Position numbers and translations under genes: made by a program
In this document: positions 24,885-37,158 of the stretch, in pieces
Position numbering within the stretch: the stretch's first letter is position 1
How the letters are laid out: every line of letters starts with the position of its first letter
Notes under the pieces: model-generated
The model's database searches: none
Seen by the model: only the letters and a program-made list of their open reading frames with translations
What the model was told of the DNA's origin: nothing
From: Cucumis sativus
Taxonomy: Eukaryota > Streptophyta > Magnoliopsida > Cucurbitales > Cucurbitaceae
Direction: 5' to 3'
Length of the DNA: 64,000 nucleotides
Assembly: GCF_000004075.3 (NCBI RefSeq)
Contig: NC_026657.2
Location: 18,171,501-18,235,500 of the forward strand

Positions 24885-25402
24885 TTAGAAACAATTGAAA
24901 ATCTTCTTAGGAGCAGTTCCAGTAGCTCTGTGTTTGGCAGCAATTTCCTCTGCCTTTGCCTTTAGCTTTTCTTCTCCATGCTTTGCTTCAATTAACAACC
25001 TTATTTTCTTATGTTGTTTTGTGTATCAATGCTATTTTGTTCTTCATTTTCTCTATATACTCACCCTTCTTCTTCTCAAATTTTTCATGCTCTCATTACA
25101 AAATCAATCCAAATGAAATCGACAAAAAAGAAAAAAAAACATAGTTGTAAAGAGCAGTTCCGTCAATGAAGAGAAATATCGAATTACAGATTTTGGAATC
25201 TTCACTGAGGTTGTGAGTTTATATTTAATGAATTTTTCTAAAATCTAGAACTAAAATCGTAAATAGCATCTACATACTATACAAATAAAACTTAAACACA
25301 TTACATATATTTTGTTTTCTAATTACCTCAATTTGTTTTAGTTCAGCCTCAAGAGCTGCTTTCTTGTTGTTCTCCCATGACCCAATGCGTTCCATCCAGA
25401 AA
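24885..25402 (-). pseudogene. Captured remorin C-terminal region, unit B
   Basis: Same two minus-strand exons as in unit A, with motifs GSWENNKKAALEAELKQIE and KKIFNCF and the same internal stop and frame change. One A is lost from the A tract in the intron. It has no independent function that I can see. Confidence 0.82.
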
Positions 25403-27264
25403 AACACATATATAAAGCAAATAATAGCATCAAAGGGGTTAAATTCCATTGAGCTCCCTATTCAACTCTTCAGTATCAATCAGAATTTTAGAATTATTAA
25501 CCCAAGGGCTGAGAAATATAAAATAAATTTGGAAACAAAAGAAAATTCCATTGAGCTCTTTAAGGAGGAAGCAAAAGATTGTATTCTTTTGAAATTAACT
25601 TTCTCAAAAGAAGCAACAATCTCTTATCACAAACTAGTAACATAGATTCCCCACTGCAAATAGGAGAAAAGAACTAACATCAACAAAGTAGATAGAATTT
25701 TGGACAAAGAGTAACATAACATGAAGTTAGGAACATGCAGTAAACAAAATCTCATGAAGATTAAGCACATCAATACCCACAACTAGATCCTAAAAAAAAT
25801 AAGAATCTGAAACTAGATCCTGAATAATAGCATATCTTATAATCCAATGAACACCAATAATTATCCTACTTTGCAAACATGGAAATTACTTATGTAGATT
25901 GGAACCCACAATTTTCAATTTGAAAATCTACTTCCTTGAACCAATGAAATCAATTAGTTCAAAGGAGTAACAAACTACAAACAAGTTAGCATTAATGAAC
26001 CATATCTACATTAAAATAATATAAATAAAAGACAAATTCACTCTCCCCTTTCTCTACTCCACCCCACTAAGTCTATATATTTGTAATTTACCCACTCACT
26101 CAAAACATACCAATACTGAGAAAAAACGTCACTAAAGGAAATACCTCAACAACATTCAAGGAACAAATCAAGTGAAAGAAAACCTTTTCCAATTCCTTGC
26201 CATAAATCTACTAAATAATGCAAATTAACTATAAAAAATTCAGAAATCAATGAATAGGTAATGATATTTTACGAAAATAATAAAGAATACTTGTTGTCAT
26301 ATAATCTTAAAAATTAATGATACGCACAGAAGAAGTATTGAATAACATAATTCAAGGCTTGTTGTGTGACTCAAACATCCTATATCGGGACAAACACAAT
26401 CACACAACATCATTAGCATTTCAATACATTCATAAATAATAATATATCGTTTATCTGTTTCTTTCCTTCATACAATCCTAAAGAGTTTACAACTCTTTTT
26501 TTAAATATCTCATTCGTCTTTTGATATACACTCATCTTGAAAATCCCCTCTCTCAAAAAAAAAAAAAAAAGGACAGATTTCATTCTCCAATCTCTCTCAT
26601 CCATCATTTCCACACCCACCCCTAATATTTAATATTTACAAAGAATCTTATTAAAAAAAAAAACTTAGCATGTTTTTCCAAAATGCCACTTAAACTAGTG
26701 GCATCATTGATCATTAATCTATCGATTGAGAGTGACAGAAACATCGATAGAGAGCTCTAACAAGAGAATATTAACATCACCATGCTAACCTTTTGAGTGG
26801 CTAAGAAAAAATTGAGATGAAATTCTTCAAGACTTGAACTTCTCAATGTACTGTAACCCAACTTCGACTGAATCTACACGTAAACATTAAGTCATCAGAA
26901 CTTGAATGTCATCAACACACAAAAAAAATTCATGCTTCTTGTATTCTACAAGATACTCTTATTACTTCATTGGTTGTCTTCAAACATTATCACTTTCAAT
27001 AAAAACAACCAAAGTCCATAAACAGATTGTATGTTATTATTGGAAAACAAAATAATTGAAAACATAGGACCATTTTCAAACCATTAAGCAATCACTATAG
27101 GACCAACCATCAATAAAAACATATATTACAAATATGTAAAGTAGATCAGATACGTCCAAAACTAAAGGACTAAATGAGTTAACGTCCAGAAAAAAAAATC
27201 CAGACATGCATATACACACCAAATGCTTACAAAATCAATATAACAATCTTCCAAAGTACCCTAC

Positions 27265-27342
27265 CTAGAATAAAAATCTCGTGACAAATAAGTGTCCTTA
27301 AGAGGACCAAATTGCACAAATAATCCCCGTAGGTCGTCTGAC
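27265..27342 (-). pseudogene. Captured SCL-type splicing-factor exon, unit B
   Basis: Counterpart of the unit A exon, with one inserted C near 27326-27329 that breaks the frame ahead of the QFGPLKDTYLS motif, plus substitutions near the donor-like end. It is decaying as a non-coding fragment. Confidence 0.68.
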
Positions 27343-27727
27343 CTGCAAAATACATACCGATGAAGAAGTTGATCAACTTAATAGAGAACAAAACCAAACA
27401 CAATCTCCTTTTTCCCTTTGTCTTCTCAACAAAATAAAACGTTTCTTAGAATTTTCCTAATTCAAACGAACGAAAATCAATTAAAAATCAACTAAATGCT
27501 TCATTGAGGCATTTCATCAAACACATTGTAATCAAACATATCGTAAGCAACCAAAATGCTTCATCACATAACCAACCATAAAGAAAAAATGTGATTCACA
27601 TTAGAAAAATGATCGTAAACAACAATATTGAATATGATGAATATGATGGTAGACAAAACAAACACATATCTCCTATAAAATCAAAACTATGAGGGATGTT
27701 TTTCATAAAAAGAACCATCAATATATC

Positions 27728-29738
27728 TGTAACGACCCAACTTTTCTAAGTAAGTCGAGATCGTTAATTTTTAACAAATAAAAGACTTTGATTAATATAA
27801 AACAAAACGTAAGCAATTTAAAAAAAAACATCTTCAAGTCAGGCCTGATTTTCAAATATTCCAAGAACTTAAAAATAACACTATTTACAAATAAAAGTTT
27901 GTAAACTAACATTTAGTACATGTTAAACCTTAAAAGAAATCATAAGCGGAAGCAAAATAACACATTCCCTATGGCATTCACGCTTCCTTCCTGCCCCTCG
28001 CCGGTTTGCCACCTTTATTTCCTTTGCCTGAAAATTAAACATAAGAAGGGTGAGTATAACAATACTCAGTAAGAGACCCTCTACTGGTCTCGTCAGGGGA
28101 AATAAATTGTTAAAGTTCTATTGGGACACCCTGTACAGTCGCAGTCTTGTGATCCCGTAGGATACACATTTCAGTCTAACGCCCCGAAGGACGTACATAT
28201 CAGTCTAACGCCCCGAGGGACGTACATATCAGTCTAACGCCCCGAGGGACGTTCATATCAGTCTAACGCCCCGAGGGACGTTCATATCAGTCTAGTGTTC
28301 TGCAGAAACACATATCAGTCAAATGCTCCCGAAGGTGCAAAATAAATTGGTGATCCCGTGGGACACCTACAAGGTAAACATCCCAATACAACCTAACAAT
28401 TTATCCCCTCATTCCATTCAACCCATCTTTCAGTTACTTCAAATCACAAAGTCCTTTCTTTCAACATCCTAACAGTCAACTTATTTTACTACAATCATCT
28501 GTCTGTCAATAATATGCTAATACATCAGTCAATCCACTATACAATCAAGTCAATACACCCCTCAGTTCACCAGCACAAACCACAGTTCAGTATAATCCAC
28601 ACCCAACCGAAATAAATTCACTAGTTTACATCCAAATCTTTATACAGCACAATCTATTAATATCATCATGTACACATAAGCATAATTTCAGTCATTCACA
28701 TGTATACTTTCGGCAATCCACATCAATTCACACATCAATGTATATATATATGTTTCCAGTCAAATACAACATACACTAAACATTTAGTCTGCAACCAAAC
28801 ATGTACATCTTAATCATCATCCATACAGTCCCAACACAACTCAAAAACTTTAGGTGAGTCCAGTAGAAAGTCCCTTACCTCACTTTTATGCAAGTTCTTC
28901 AATCTACTAAGTCCAATGAATCAAATCCTAAACATAATCAATCATAAAATCAACATCTTTCTAAATAGTTTCAACCATTCAAATTACCCCATATGTAAAA
29001 TTCCACAACTTACCCAAGAAGTGGAAAATCAAGTCCACTTCAACCTTTTTGGAAAATCAAGGATTCGCTCACTGAATCAAGATGTACCTTCAAGAATTAA
29101 GCATTTCGCCAACAATTAAATCCAGTGGCAGCATCCAACAAAAACCAAGAAACCAACAAAAACCATAACTTGTTCTTACCCAAATATGAGCCCAATGGTT
29201 CACGGCGAGGCAGATCTGGACGACGATTTGCTTTCCGAGGGAGGCACGACGGTTGTGAGCGGAGAGGCACGGCGGTTACAGGCGGATGGGCGCGACGGTT
29301 TAGATCTGAAGAAGAAAAGAGAGGGTGGCGGTTGGGTTCGGCGAGCGGCGGCGGTTTTGCTTCGCGAACGGAGATGGAGACGGCAGTTCGACGCGCGGAC
29401 GACTGCAACGCAAATCTGGACTGGCAGCGGCACGGTCTTGCTTCGCGGCTGGGTATGGTGAAAAAGAAAGAGAAACGGAAGAAGATAAGTCTCGGGTGGC
29501 GCGTTGCTGGGCTACGGCGGTTGCTGGGCTGCGGCGGAAGGAGAAAATGGAAGGAAGAGATCGGCGGAAAGAAGGAGAAGATGGATGGGAGTCACGATCG
29601 CACGAGGAAGAAGAAGGGAGAAAAGAAAAGAAAAAGAAAAAGAAGAAAAGAAAAATAATAAAGAAATTTTTAATATTAAAGTAAAAAAAAAATACATATA
29701 TATATATATATATATTTACCTTTTCTTTGGGCATTACA
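27728..29738 (-). mobile_element. Solo gypsy LTR, inserted in unit B only
   Basis: A 2.0-kb LTR reading TGTAACGACCCAAC at the left and TTACA at the right. In reverse complement it matches the LTRs at 33213-35225 and 46622-48684. It sits in sequence continuous in unit A (near 12177), flanked by ATATC and ATATA, a 5-bp target-site duplication with one mismatch. There is no internal region, so it arose by LTR-LTR recombination. Its GC-rich part (29200-29640) generates many overlapping ORFs on both strands; these are LTR sequence, not genes. Confidence 0.88.
28172..28315 (-). repeat. 29-bp minisatellite within solo LTR
   Basis: Four 29-bp units beginning CAGTCTAACGCCCCGA and ending ACATAT, followed by a degenerate unit. 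The related LTRs have about two (near 34720-34790) and three (48149-48240) units, so the number varies between LTR copies. Confidence 0.85.
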
Positions 29739-30589
29739 ATATAACATTGACTCATTCGCATGGAATCCAACATATAGGAGATGGGTTATGAAGCCATTGG
29801 AGAGTAAATTGCATTCAACAAACAACCAAAGACAAAGTGGAATTGGAAATCAAAATTTCATCCATTTCGCAATTTGGGATTTAGGCAATGAGAATTACCA
29901 TCAAACATTAAAAAATTTGCCCAACCTATTTTTTATCCAAAACTTCTCTAAAACCTTTAATTTAACACAATTCAAACCTAGGCATAATGAAATTTCAGAT
30001 ATTAAAACCTAATTTTCAGCAATTTGCAGTGAATTTCGAAAGGACAGAATTTTTTTTGATACTTACTGGAAATTCCCCAAAATGTAATTAACATTTGCTG
30101 GACAACACGATAAAATCCTTCAAAACCTGAATCTAATGTAAAAATAGGATGAAGTCGAAATGGAGCCACGGACGCGTGACGGGAAAAGAAAACCTGAGAG
30201 TGAGGGAGAAGACGCCGATGAAAGGTGGTAGCGGTGCGTTTGGCTGGTCAGTGCTCAGTCGCATAAGCCACCGACGCTGGCAGTGGAGAGATTGAGAAAG
30301 ATTGCAGTGAGGGGGAGGGTTTTCGAAATTTAGGGGCTTTCCTTTACTTTCTTTCTTTCCATTCTTTTAACTTAAAAAAAATAAATTTTATTTTATTATT
30401 ACTATTTAATGCAGTTAAAAAATGTCATAGATTTATGACATTAAAAAACTGTCATAAATTTGGCCAATCCGAAAATTTCCATCTTTTCCCGCCAAAAATG
30501 GGCATTTTGACAATTTGTGACAGTTTTTTTGTTCTTCTTTTAATTTGGATTGTATACAAATGTCATAGAATGTCATTTTTCTTGTAGTG

Positions 30590-32642
30590 CAATTTGTGGG
30601 GTCTAATTGAATTTCTTTAACTTCAAATTTTACTTCAATCCTTCTATTTTAGTATTTTTAGAATACTTAATTTTTGGCATTGGTGTTAATTTTGCTTTAT
30701 TTTTGTCTTTACACTCTTAAATTAATTAACTTTTGGCATTTCGACTTCTTCGCTATATAAATGTTAGTACTTACTTTTATTTACTCAAGACTCTTTCTTA
30801 TTTTAAGTTTTTCCATTTTATTTTGATTTTTAATTACATGTTCTTTTGAAAATTGTTTGTTTATCTATTAATGTTGAGAATATCATAAAATGTTCTCTAC
30901 ATTTTTTATTATTGAAATTTTGGGGTTCTTTTTTTTTTTTTTTTTTTTTTTGCTATTTTCACTATTTTCACTTTGCGGGAGAACAAAAAGGTAGAAGTAA
31001 AACATTTTATGTTTTATTTTATATTTTACTAAAAATACTTTTTAGCAAGAGTAATACGTAAATGTAAAAATACTTTTTAGCAAGTGTAATATGTAAACTC
31101 CACCTTTTGCGTATGGAAGGTGTTTGTGAATATGCCTGAGAGATGTGGACTGTGGCTTTGTTTTATACAATTTGTTTTAAGCATATTTTGACTGTTGAAC
31201 TGGAAATGGACTTTTAGAATCCAACCCATTTGCTTTAATTGCACAAATCTCTAGTGGAAGGATTTGGCTGCAACTCATGCAGTCTAAATAATGGTTTGTT
31301 ATTATTGTTAGCCTATTGGTACAATTCTAGTGTAATTATTAGAAACTTCCTGCCTTGAGTTTGGTATTTGACTCACTAACTTTTCATGGTTGAATTTTCA
31401 GATCTATTTGAACTATCAACCCGAATTTGGAACTTCAATGTTGGGGCTTTGGTGAAAGAAAATGCTTGAACCCAAATTTGAATTGAATTGTATATTTATT
31501 AATCTCTAAAAAGTTTGGTAGTGTGACCTACAACAGTTTGACAACGATTTTAAGGATTAAGAAAATGTTGGAGTTTGAAAGGAAGAAATCAAAATTTCCA
31601 AGAAACAAGCAAACATAGTGAAGAAGAAAATGGGAAATGGTGAAATGAACGTGTTGCACTAAAATCCAAGTTTTAACTGTTTCCATGTCTTTGCTGCCTT
31701 CTCATATTTCAAAGGGAGAGAGTTGGTTTCTTGTTTTTGTTATTATATTTTTTCCATATTGTTTTGTTTTATGTTGAGCAATTAAATTGAAATAGCATTC
31801 AAGTATGTTAATTGAAAAATATTGATCATTATTATTTAATTCTTGTTTTTTGTTTACTATGATTGTGGAGTTCTATTCTCTATTATTACGCAAGGACTAC
31901 TCTGGTCAATTACTGTTCTATATCTTTCCTGAAGACATGATACTAGTAATGGTGGCTTGAACATTTGACATGAGAATGATTACAACACTGCCTCATGGAA
32001 AATCTTCACGTAAGTTCTTCTCTTCAATAGTTAAATATCTTATAAGACAATAAACATAAATTGCATATTTTCTGAGATAAGATGATAGATACATGTCAAA
32101 TCTTTCCTTGGTTATTGAACCTTGGTTAATGAACACATGGATGAGTGGGTATGGCTGAGAGAGTCCAAGATATAATGAATACTTTAGTGAGTCATGTTGG
32201 ATTGCCAGCCGAAGCCATTTTTTTCTAGGATTTTCTGGTGAATAAGTTGCATTTCTGCAGAACGAAGAATTATAACCATACACAAAATCTAATCATGAAC
32301 CGATAAAACTGGTGGTGGAAATCCAGTTTTTTCAGTTGCATTTAAAGACACAGATTTCTACTCAGGAAGAAAATGGTATGTATAAGGGGACATTTAGTGG
32401 CATATGTGAATTAAAAGACAATCTTGTTTGTTTTCTATTTTGATCTCAGTATTTACATTGCTCAAAAATTGGAAACTTGACTTCATTGAAATAGGAAATT
32501 GAATTTGTCACTTTTGGTTAGTGTTCTTGCACTGCAGCTTTGTTGAGCAGTATCCAAATAAAGTTGTTTGTGTGAAGTGAAAATAAGGATTATTGTGAAT
32601 TAGTTTATGGTGTGCAACCATTGAAATTGACAAGGAAGACCT
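30590..32642. other. Outer CACTA interior, right part, first copy in unit B
   Basis: Equivalent to 13015-15063 of unit A, including the 96-codon minus-strand ORF at 31993-32283. It breaks off abruptly after GAAGACCT at 32642, where gypsy sequence starts. No gene is recognised. Confidence 0.5.
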
Positions 32643-33175
32643 CATTATGGTCTACTAATGAGGCTATTCAAAAGATTAGAGCACGTATGCAAACAGCGCA
32701 GAGTAGATAGAAGAGTTATGCGGATGTACGGCAAAAAGACCTTAAGTTCGATGTGGGAGAAAAGGTATTCTTGAAGGTAGCACCTATGAAGGGTGTTATG
32801 CGTTTTGAGAAGAAAGGGAAGTTAAGTCCTCGATTTGTTGGACCATTTGAGATCTTAGAGAGGGTTGGTGTTGTGGCGTATCGCTTGGCGTTACCACCAT
32901 CACTCTCTGCAGTCCATAATGTTTTCCATGTTTCGATGTTGAGGAAATATGTGGCCGATACATCTCATGTAGTAGACTATGAACCCTTGGAGATTGATGA
33001 GCATTTGAGCTATGTAGAACAACCTGTGGAGATTCTGGCTAGAGAGGTGAAGATGCTTCGTAATAGAAGCATTCCATTAGTAAAGGTTTTGTGGCAGAAT
33101 CATCGAATTGAAGAGGCGACATGGGAGCGAGAAGAAGAGATGAGGACTCGTTATCCAGAGTTATTTCAAGATTAG
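32643..33175 (+). pseudogene. Ty3/gypsy pol C-terminus with chromodomain-like tail, unit B
   Basis: Carries the integrase C-terminal part (GEKVFLKVAPMKGVMRF, then RFVGPFEILERVG), the VFHVSMLRKYV motif and a chromodomain-like tail (VKVLWQNHRIEEATWERE) ending at 33175. Such chromodomains guide gypsy integration into chromatin. Everything upstream (capsid, protease, RT, RNase H, integrase core) is missing, and a TAG stop near 32706 interrupts the first part. The polypurine tract and the LTR follow directly. Confidence 0.9.
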
Positions 33176-33212
33176 AACTTTCGAGGACGAAAGTTTCTTA
33201 AGGGGGGAAGAA

Positions 33213-35225
33213 TGTAAAGTCCGAAAGGTAAAAATATATATATATATATACATTTTTATTTTATTTTCTTTTCTTTTCTTTTCTTTTCTCTCTTCTCCTT
33301 CCTCCCCGTGCGTTCTCCTTCCGTTCGCAGCAAGCAGCCGCTGACCATCCCTTCTCCTCTCCGTTCCGCCAGATCGAGCCGAACTCAACCGCAACATCTG
33401 TTTCTTCCTCCGTTCACCGAAGCCGAACCCACTTTCTTTCTTCTTCGATCCAAAACGGTCGCTGTAACCGTCGGCCGCCGCGTAACTTTCCGTCCAGATC
33501 TGCACCGCAAGACCTTCCGTCGTTGCAACCGTTGCTCTTTCTCCGCTGCCCAGCCGTCTCAGTCGGTTCTGTCTCCGTCGAAGCCACGGTTCTGTCTTCG
33601 TGAAGCCCTGACGCGCAACCTCTGTTTCGAGCCGCCGCCCATTCCGTTCTCCTCTGTTTTCTGCACTGCCGCGCAACTCTCCGACCGCGTCAGATCGTTG
33701 ATCGATTTTGAGGCAGCCGCCACGTCTCCTTTGGCCGACCGCTGACCGACCCACACTTAGGATTTTTGCTGCGACTCCGACAGTCGTGCGTTGAGGTGTG
33801 CTGCTGTCTCTGTTTTACAATTTTATCGAGGTTGCTATGTTGGTAACAACTTAAGTATGAATGGTAATTGGTTTCAAAGTGGTTCAAGTGTTATGGTTGG
33901 AATGTTTAGCTAATTTGTTAATTGGTTCTTGAAGGTGTTGGGAGTAACGTTGGGCTCCCTTAAATTCACAACCAATTTGTGAATTGTTGAGGGTTCAGTT
34001 CGCCAATATATCGGTGAGTTGGAACTTACGTTTTGGAAAGTAAGTGAGATATGTATCGTGGAAGTAATTGAATTTTGTGTTGTTGTGGTTAGGATTGTTT
34101 CGAGGACGTTAGTTGATTAAGGAGCTTCCCCAACTTTGAGGTAAGGGACTTTCTACTGGACTCACCTAAAGTTTTGAGTTGTGTTGGACTGTATGGATGA
34201 TGATTAAGATGTACATGTTTGGTTGCAGACTAAATGTTTAGTGTATGTTGTATTTGACTGGAAACATATATATATACATTGATGTGTGAATTGATGTGGA
34301 TTGCCGAAAGTATACATGTGAATGACTGAAATTATGCTTATGTGTACATGATGATATTAATAGATTGTGTTGTATAAAGATTTGGATGTGAACTAGTGAA
34401 TTTGTTTCGGTTGGATGTGGATTATATTGAACTGTGGTTTGTGCTGTGTGAACTGAGGGTGTATTGACTCTATAGTTTGATTGACTGACGTATTAGTATA
34501 TTATTGACAGACATATGACTAAAGTGAGATAAGTTGACTGTTAGGATGTCGAGAGAAAGAACTTTATGTTTTGAAGTAACTGAAAGATGGATTGAATGGA
34601 ATGAGGGGATAAATTGTTAGGTTGTATTGGGATGTTTACCTTGTAGGTGTCCCACGGGACCACCAATTTATTTTGCACCTTCGGGAGCATTTGACTGATA
34701 TGTGTTTCTGCAGAACACTTGACTGATATGTACGTCCCTCGGGACGTTAGACTGATATGTACGTCCCTCGGGGAGTTAGACTGAGATGTGTATCCTACGG
34801 GATCACAAGACTGCGACTGTACAGGGTGTCCCAATAGAACTTTAACAATTTATTTTCCCCTGACGAGACCAGTAGAGGGTCTCTTACTGAGTATTGTTAT
34901 ACTCACCCTTCTTATGTTTAATTTTCAGGCAAAGGAAATAAAGGTGGCAAACCGGCGAGGGGCAGGAAGGAAGCGTGATTGCCATAGGGAATGTGTTATT
35001 TTGCTTCCGCTTATGATTTCTTTTAAGGTTTAAGATGTACTAAAACTTAGTTTACAAACTTTTATTTGTAAATAGTGTTATTGTTAAGTTTTCTTGAATA
35101 TTTGAAAATCAGGCCTGACATGTTTTGTTTTTAAATTGACTTATGTTTCAATTTGTATCAACCAAAGTCTTTTGTCAAAAAAAAATTAACGACCTCGACT
35201 TACCCAGAAAAGTTGGGTCGTTACA
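33213..35225 (+). mobile_element. Gypsy 3' LTR, unit B
   Basis: Starts TGTAAAGTCC right after the polypurine tract AAGGGGGGAAGAA and ends GGGTCGTTACA. It has an AT-dinucleotide run, a CT-rich, GC-rich leader (33290-33780) and the 29-bp minisatellite. ORFs up to 197 codons on both strands in the leader are compositional artefacts. The right flank GTATATTTATTAA equals position 13912 of unit A. Confidence 0.9.
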
Positions 35226-37158
35226 GTATATTTATTAATCTCTAAAAAGTTTGGTAGTGTGACCTACAACAGTTTGACAACGATTTTAAGGATTAAGAAA
35301 ATGTTGGAGTTTGAAAGGAAGAAATCAAAATTTCCAAGAAACAAGCAAACATAGTAAAGAAGAAAATGGGAAATGGTGAAATGAACGTGTTGCACTAAAA
35401 TCCAAGTTTTAACTGTTTCCATGTCTTTGCTGCCTTCTCATATTTCAAAGGGAGAGAGTTGGTTTCTTGTTTTTGTTATTATTTTTTTCCATATTGTTTT
35501 GTTTTATGTTGAGCAATTAAATTGAAATAGCATTCAAGTATGTTAATTGAAAAATATTGATCATTATTATTTAATTCTTGTTTTTTGTTTACTATGATTG
35601 TGGAGTTCTATTCTCTATTATTACGCAAGGACTACTCTGGTCAATTACTGTTCTATATCTTTGCTGAAGACATGATACTAGTAATGGTGGCTTGAACATT
35701 TGACATGAGAATGATTACAACACTGCCTCATGGAAAATCTTCACGTAAGTTCTTCTCTTCAATAGTTAAATATCTTATAAGACAATAAACATAAATTGCA
35801 TATTTTCTGAGATAAGATGATAGATACATGTTAAATCTTTCCTTGGTTATTGAACCTTGGTTAATGAACACATGGATGAGTGGGTATGGCTGAGAGAGTC
35901 CAAGATATAATGAATACTTTAGTGAGTCATGTTGGATTGCCAGCCGAAGCCATTTTTTTCTAGGATTTTCTGGTGAATAAGTTGCATTTTTGCAGAACGA
36001 AGAATTATAACCATACACAAAATCTAATCATGAACCGATAAAACTGGTGGTGGAAATCCAGTTTTTTCAGTTGCATTTAAAGACACAGATTTCTACTCAG
36101 GAAGAAAATGGTATGTATAAGGGGACATTTAGTGGCATATGTGAATTAAAAGACAATCTTGTTTGTTTTCTATTTTGATGTCAGTATTTACATTGCTCAA
36201 AAATTGGAAACTTGACTTCATTGAAATAGGAAATTGAATTTGTCACTTTTGGTTAGTGTTCTTGCACTGCAGCTTTGTTGAGCAGTATCCAAATAAAGTT
36301 GTTTGTGTGAAGTGAAAATAAGGATTATTGTGAATTAGTTTATGGTGTGCAACCATTGAAATTGACAAGGAAGACCTGAGATATTTAATATGGAAATTAC
36401 GTACCTTATTTAATATCTGTTTGATAACCTTTTGTTCTTATTTTCTCACAACTTTTGGTGAACTTTTCACCTTCCTTGAAAATACATCTGAATCCTAAGC
36501 CATATTAAAAAAAAAAAAGAAACACAAATGAAGTTTGTAAAAACTACCTATTTAGCTTTCTCACTTTTGACATGCTTTTTGTCCTTTTGAAAACGTTTTC
36601 TTTATTAAAAGAAGTTGGTGAATTACACATAGTGAAAGTAGTGTTTATAAGCTTAATCTAACTTTTCTTGACAAGGAAAAAATGTCATAATATACGAATT
36701 TGTGACATTTTGTTACTGTCGTCAATATCAAAATAATGACAATTTAATTTTATAAAAACTGTCATGATTGGCCGATCCTTGACAAGGAAAAAATGTCCTA
36801 ATATACGAATTCCTTACATTATTGTAACTGTCGTCAATATAAAAAAGATGATATTTATTTTTAAAAAAACTATCACGATTGACATATTCTTGAAATATAA
36901 AAAATGTCATAATGAACGAATTCGGGACATTTTTGTAACTGTCGTTAATATGCAAATGATAATAGTTATTTGTTGTCTAAAATAAAATATGATAGTTATT
37001 TGTTGTCATAAAATAGTAATTATTAACATTTATTTTTTGTTATGAAAAAAATTATTGTGACAGTATTTTCAAACTGTCATGGAAGGACTTTCCACAACAG
37101 GGGATACTACGACTGTAAATAACTATCACAGATTTTGTTCACGACAGAAAATAACTGT
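35226..37158 (+). repeat. Second copy of outer CACTA right part, unit B
   Basis: Starts at the equivalent of 13912 in unit A, so the 1.15 kb at 31491-32642 is repeated, now as 35226-36376. It continues through the subterminal repeats up to the deletion at 37158. It contains the 96-codon minus-strand ORF again (35728-36018). Confidence 0.85.

Larger units (their letters stand above)
22466..30589 (+). mobile_element. Inner CACTA element, unit B (interrupted by solo LTR)
   Basis: Ends CACTACAAGAAAAATG at 22466 and its inverse at 30589, both flanked by CAA. It is longer than in unit A because a solo LTR sits at 27728-29738. Confidence 0.65.
15722..37034 (+). repeat. Tandem segmental duplication, unit B
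   Basis: Second copy of the block, the longest at about 21.3 kb. The extra length comes from a solo gypsy LTR at 27728-29738, a 3' gypsy fragment at 32643-35225, and a second copy of the roughly 1.15-kb segment 31491-32642, repeated from 35226. Its right edge joins unit C, where the CACTA right terminus has been deleted. Confidence 0.95.
21414..37158 (+). mobile_element. Outer CACTA nest, unit B (right end deleted)
   Basis: Left terminus CACTACAACAAAATC at 21414. The matching right terminus should follow 37158, but the sequence jumps there to LTR sequence that normally lies about 300 bp past the terminus. The nest also holds the solo LTR, the gypsy 3' fragment and a partial duplication. With only one end, it cannot be mobilised in cis as a CACTA element. 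Confidence 0.65.

Noticed and set aside
29097..29791. Cluster of ORFs up to 177 codons on both strands in unit B
   Set aside because: They lie in the GC-rich, purine/pyrimidine-skewed leader of the solo gypsy LTR. Open frames on both strands reflect composition.
33161..33887. Minus-strand 197-codon and plus-strand 145-codon ORFs
   Set aside because: Same LTR leader as above, here in the 3' LTR of unit B; no domain.
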